Source: Rebecca billardiae RCC1528 (Eukaryota > Haptophyta). From it: a stretch of 64,000 nt of DNA. The position numbers were made by a program, and so were the translations under genes. The notes under the pieces were generated by a model. That model had not been told where the DNA came from and made no database searches. It saw only the letters and a list, made by a program, of their open reading frames with translations. Shown piece after piece: positions 61,649 through 64,000 of this stretch (position 1 is the first letter of the stretch; the number at the start of each line of letters is the position of its first letter). The stretch spans positions 1,612,001 through 1,676,000 of the forward strand of contig OZ251233.1 of NCBI GenBank assembly GCA_965240325.2, given 5' to 3'.

Positions 61649-62334
61649 ACGCGTGCTTGCACACCCTTCGAGGCCGCGCGTCATGGCCTGTCGGCAATGC
61701 GGCGTCGACCGGGGCTCTCATCGATCCACGCGCATGGCGCGCGTGGAGCCCCACCGCATCGACGCTCGCCGCCGCGCACGGGGCCGCGCATCGTTTCGGA
61801 GCAGCCGCGGCGGCCTCGCTCCACGGCATCTCCCGAGCGGCTGTGCCCACTCTTCTACGCCGGCGCACATGTCGGCGCGACACTCGGCGCCGTGGCACCC
61901 AGCGTGGGCGGCTTCGTCCAGGCGGCATATTGTACGGCGCCCTGTGGCGATGCCGTGTTGTCAGAGAGACCTCGCTCGCTTCTCGCTGCGCACGGCTGCG
62001 CGCACGAGTCCCTGCCCGAGCATCAGAGTGGTCGCAGCTTCTCTGGACGACGCTGCGACGACAGACGACGTCTCGGGCGCATTTTCGTGGGGCGAGCACG
62101 ACGCGTTGTTCGGTGCGAGCAACAGACCCGCAGGCCCTTGCCGTGAATCCGCGTTCGGCGCAGAGTCGCGTGACCGCGCGCCCGGTCCAGCACGGCCACG
62201 CGCCCACGGTCAGGATCGTCAGACGCCAGTGCGTGTCACATCCTCTCAGCTCTCTCTCAGTTTCAGTCACAGTCAGTTGTTTCAAAACAGAGCACATGAT
62301 GCATGCATGATGCGCAAGGCACTTACTACTGTAG
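61649..62334. other. Stretch without a supported gene
   Basis: Overlapping frames on the plus strand (61653-62310) and minus strand (61359-62348) are Arg/Ser-rich and look like shadows. 5' parts of the C2 gene may lie at its right edge. Confidence 0.4.
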
Positions 62335-62625
62335 GTGCATCTCATCACTCACTGGTCACCGCCCGCGCTGCCCAGACGTCGTCGAAAAGGCGGGCCACAA
62401 ACGCTCCGGTTGGCTTCTGCTGCCATTTCGCCAATCGCCGCCGGAGTTCGCGATTTTTCGTGTCCTCTTTCGCTCATTTTCCATTCCCGCCGCTGCTTAT
62501 TGCAATGCTTGCTTGTAGTTTTCATCGCATCGTCATCTTTTGCTCTTCCGCCTGGGTCGACAGCCACAGCCGCCATCGTTGCCCTCATCTTGCCGGCGGA
62601 AGCCCTCGCAAGCACGTACGGCACA

Positions 62626-63015
62626 ATGCCGTCTGCAGAGTTGTGCGCGCTCGCCGCCGATGGCCTCGCCGACGCGGACCTCAACGTCCTAGGCGACCAC
62701 TCCGACGCGTTTGTGCGCCTGCATGTGGGCGAGTATACCTTCACGTCGCCGCACGTCGACGACGACCTCGCCCCCATCTGGGCATTTTGCACCCAGGAGA
62801 TCGAGGGCTGGGACGCGCCCACCGAGGTGCGTATCGAAGTACTGGATCACGACAACTTCTCCTCGGACGACCCCATAGGTGAGGTCACGGCCACACTCGA
62901 TCCAGCCGTTGACGTGGACACGTGGCTCGATCTCGTGCCGCAGGGGCGTGTGCACCTGCGCGTCCGAGCAAGGGAGCACCCGAATCCAGCCACGCCGCCA
63001 GCCAGCCCGCCGCCA

Positions 63016-63092
<77 letters not shown>

Positions 63093-63582
63093 AAGCCCAA
63101 GCCCAAGCCCGGAGGCACGCGTCAGCCCGAGCCCGAGCCTGCCCGTGCTACCGCCTCCGCCTTCGCCCACCGCAGACGTCTTTGCTCTCCCAGCCTCCGT
63201 CGAGCCACAGCTCGAGCCAGCTGGTGCGCACACTGCGGGCGCGGTCATCCTTGTGATCATGCTCGTCATCGCCGCGGCAGCTTCGCTCTTTGCTCTCGGG
63301 CGTGCCGTGCGCCTCCGTGCAAAGCGCTGGAGGGACGGTGGGCGGCTGATCCGCACGCACTCATCCGCCCACCCGCGCTGGCGACGCGCTGTCGACGGGC
63401 CAATCGCACCCGTCGGTGATGACGGCGACGACCTGCGCGTCATCGAGCTAGTGCAAGCTATTCCGATCGACGACAGCGTCCGCGTCGACGCGGAGGGCGT
63501 TGTCGTCGGCTCGGGTGTCGCCCAACAACCGCCCAACTACACGACGGCAGTGCTGAGCGACAAGCCTGCACTCGTCAACTGA
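62626..63582 (+). CDS. C2-domain membrane protein with a (Ser-Pro)n stalk
   Basis: 318 residues from the first in-frame ATG. The frame stays open back to 62335 without ATG and includes a hydrophobic segment (CLLVVFIASSSFALPPG) that looks like a signal peptide, so a spliced 5' exon is likely and this start is provisional. A C2 domain covers ~12-100: [31 protein letters not shown] and [20 protein letters not shown], with the Asp cluster that binds calcium. A Ser-Pro alternation follows (~127-162, from an AGCCCG hexanucleotide repeat), like the hydroxyproline-rich stalks of algal cell-wall proteins. Then comes one membrane span ([20 protein letters not shown], ~204) and a basic-then-acidic tail. 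It is probably a type I surface protein. Confidence 0.65.
63014..63114. repeat. (AGCCCG)n coding hexanucleotide repeat
   Basis: About 13 AGCCCG units, then three AGCCCA units, encoding Ser-Pro. Confidence 0.9.
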
Positions 63583-63790
63583 TACAGTCTGAACTTGTGA
63601 ACTGCTGTCTGTGAAGCCGGCCGGCGGTGCCTATGATGTCGTCGCACTTATTATCTGAGCAACGCTCATGTCGGATGATTCGGCAGTGGTCTGTATATAG
63701 CAATAAGCTATTCACTTACCACATCAGTGCAGACGGATCAACCGGCTCTCATCTGTGATGATGATTGATGAGTCATTGTCAGCCCGATCA

Positions 63791-64000
63791 TCAGCCGTCG
63801 TGCGGATTGGCCGGAATCGGATTCGGCTGCGCGCCGCCACCAGCGGCGGCCAGTCTTTGCTCTGCTCGGGGCGTGAGCGCAGCGTAGCTGAGCTTGGGCA
63901 TGATCGGGGCCAGCGTGGTGCCCGTGTGGTAGGCGATGGGCGCGCTGCGCTCGCTGGGATCTGCGAGGCCGATCTGCCAGCTGTCCACGAGGCCTGCGAG
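63791..64000 (-). CDS. 3' end of a gene running off the window
   Basis: The minus-strand frame is open from the window edge to a stop at 63791 and gives the last 69 residues. They read GLVDSWQIGLADPSERSAPI, AYHTGTTLAPIMPKLSYAAL and a Pro/Gly-rich end. Composition is protein-like, with a good stop and no shadow on the other strand. The family cannot be named from this piece. Confidence 0.5.
   Translation of the reverse strand, partial: LAGLVDSWQIGLADPSERSAPIAYHTGTTLAPIMPKLSYAALTPRAEQRLAAAGGGAQPNPIPANPHDG

Overview
The window looks like nuclear DNA of a photosynthetic eukaryote with a red-lineage (secondary) plastid, most likely a GC-rich haptophyte or a related alga such as a pelagophyte; the exact group is inference. 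Evidence: a fucoxanthin/chlorophyll-type light-harvesting protein with a bipartite presequence (49.7-50.5 kb), a plastid-type YqeH/BPG2-like GTPase with a signal-peptide-like leader, an EsV-1-7 cysteine-repeat protein, spliceosomal introns, coding DNA with very high third-position GC, and long gene-poor spacers of lower GC with AT, GA and CT microsatellites.

Layout. 0.7-2.2 kb: AP2-domain protein with poly-Q (-). 3.9-13.0 kb: a large calpain-like protein (-) head-to-head with a two-exon coiled-coil protein (+). 13-19 kb: mostly gene-poor, with a small basic protein at 17.2 kb. 19.2-22.7 kb: a 5'-truncated non-LTR-type retroelement inserted in a TA microsatellite. 23.3-31.9 kb: an unknown small protein, the Pol III subunit RPC9 head-to-head with an anoctamin, and a mitochondrial-looking DUF202-like protein head-to-head with a Shewanella-like PPP phosphatase. 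32.7-34.3 kb: two CNRIP1-like paralogues in inverted orientation. 35.2-37.3 kb: a CYTH-type phosphatase and the EsV-1-7 repeat protein. 37.4-47.4 kb: three long inverted-repeat (foldback) elements, with the YqeH-like GTPase between the first and second. 47.4-50.5 kb: a GT90 glycosyltransferase and the light-harvesting protein. 53.5-57.8 kb: a four-exon UEV (Mms2-like) protein head-to-head with a three-exon ankyrin-repeat membrane protein. 61-64 kb: an unknown acidic/Ser-rich protein, a C2 plus (Ser-Pro)n membrane protein, and the 3' end of one more gene.

Three themes run through the window. First, five divergent gene pairs share short intergenic regions of about 160-540 bp. Second, all ten introns I could place start with GTGCG and end in CAG, and are 94-199 nt long. 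Third, a dense cluster of long inverted repeats at 37.4-47.2 kb (arms of about 245, 397 and 746 bp, plus short palindromes with shared motifs) is the part least explained by known genes. The genes themselves are a mix of housekeeping, plastid and signalling functions; no operon-like pathway links them.
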